Positions 5,291 to 5,347 of a stretch of 5,347 bases of DNA are shown piece after piece. Numbering within the stretch: the stretch's first letter is position 1; every line of letters begins with the position of its first letter. This DNA comes from Methylococcaceae bacterium UBA1147. GTDB taxonomy: Bacteria; Pseudomonadota; Gammaproteobacteria; Methylococcales; UBA1147. The notes under the pieces were generated by a model. That model ran no database searches. It had not been told where the DNA came from and saw nothing but the letters and a program-made list of their open reading frames with translations. Position numbers and translations under genes: made by a program. The stretch spans positions 1-5,347 of the forward strand of contig DBZZ01000084.1 in NCBI GenBank assembly GCA_002311315.1, in the 5' to 3' direction.

Positions 5291-5347
5291 TCAGATCCCG
5301 CCTTCAAGGCCAGGGCGAACTGCATCAGCGACCAGTTCCTGAAACCG
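5291..5347 (-). CDS. C-terminal end of an unidentified gene cut by the window edge
   Basis: Only the last 18 codons and the TGA stop (5293-5291) are inside the window: RFQELVADAVRPGLEGGI. The frame is supported by its gap-free similarity, including the stop position, to the remnant at 3835-3930, which implies that the peptide tail was conserved in two copies. It precedes the Rieske gene by 170 bases on the same strand and may belong to the same gene cluster. Eighteen residues are too few to name a family. Confidence 0.6.
   Translation of the reverse strand, partial: RFQELVADAVRPGLEGGI

Noticed and set aside
1..5347. CRISPR array, tRNA or rRNA genes
   Set aside because: No regularly spaced repeats of 25-40 bases, no tRNA-like fold and no rRNA-like sequence were seen on either strand.

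Overview
The window reads as a stretch of bacterial accessory DNA, probably proteobacterial. The evidence is the decayed P4-type integrase tail, Shine-Dalgarno sites of AGGAG type and compact minus-strand gene clusters. Marine or soil origin is only a guess from the gene families, and no species can be named. Every gene I can support lies on the minus strand, so transcription runs from the right edge to the left.

Right part (about 2010-5347), in order of transcription. First comes the last 18 codons of an unidentified gene cut by the window edge. A 170-base intergenic stretch follows, with a perfect tandem 10-bp repeat, and then an intact Rieske-type ring-hydroxylating oxygenase alpha subunit (369 aa). 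Next is a 209-base gap holding a degenerate second copy of the tail of the edge gene, then a phytanoyl-CoA dioxygenase (PhyH) family Fe(II)/2-oxoglutarate oxygenase (288 aa), then a class I SAM-dependent methyltransferase (267 aa). Two different iron oxygenases and a methyltransferase in a row suggest a small pathway that oxidises and methylates a small molecule. The substrate is not visible, and no ferredoxin or reductase partner for the Rieske enzyme lies in the window.

Middle part (about 1545-2011). An intergenic region carries a promoter-like sequence reading left. Immediately after it come three very short, mostly lysine/arginine-rich reading frames of 12, 16 and 7 codons. The second and third are each preceded by the same 12-bp ribosome-binding element. 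They lead into a 187-aa AhpD/carboxymuconolactone-decarboxylase-like protein with a complete E-x11-CxxC-xxx-H redox motif. This run of mini-ORFs ahead of a redox enzyme is the least explained feature of the window.

Left part (1 to about 950). The C-terminal half of a P4-type tyrosine recombinase gene remains, broken by an in-frame stop and lacking its N-terminal half. Its homology begins within about 15 bases of the AhpD-like gene's stop codon. The first 380 bases hold no convincing gene, but the extreme left edge has an inverted repeat and repeated GGTCACA heptamers that could belong to the former mobile element. Integrase debris, a duplicated gene tail and visible differences in base composition between genes suggest a segment assembled by transfer and rearrangement.
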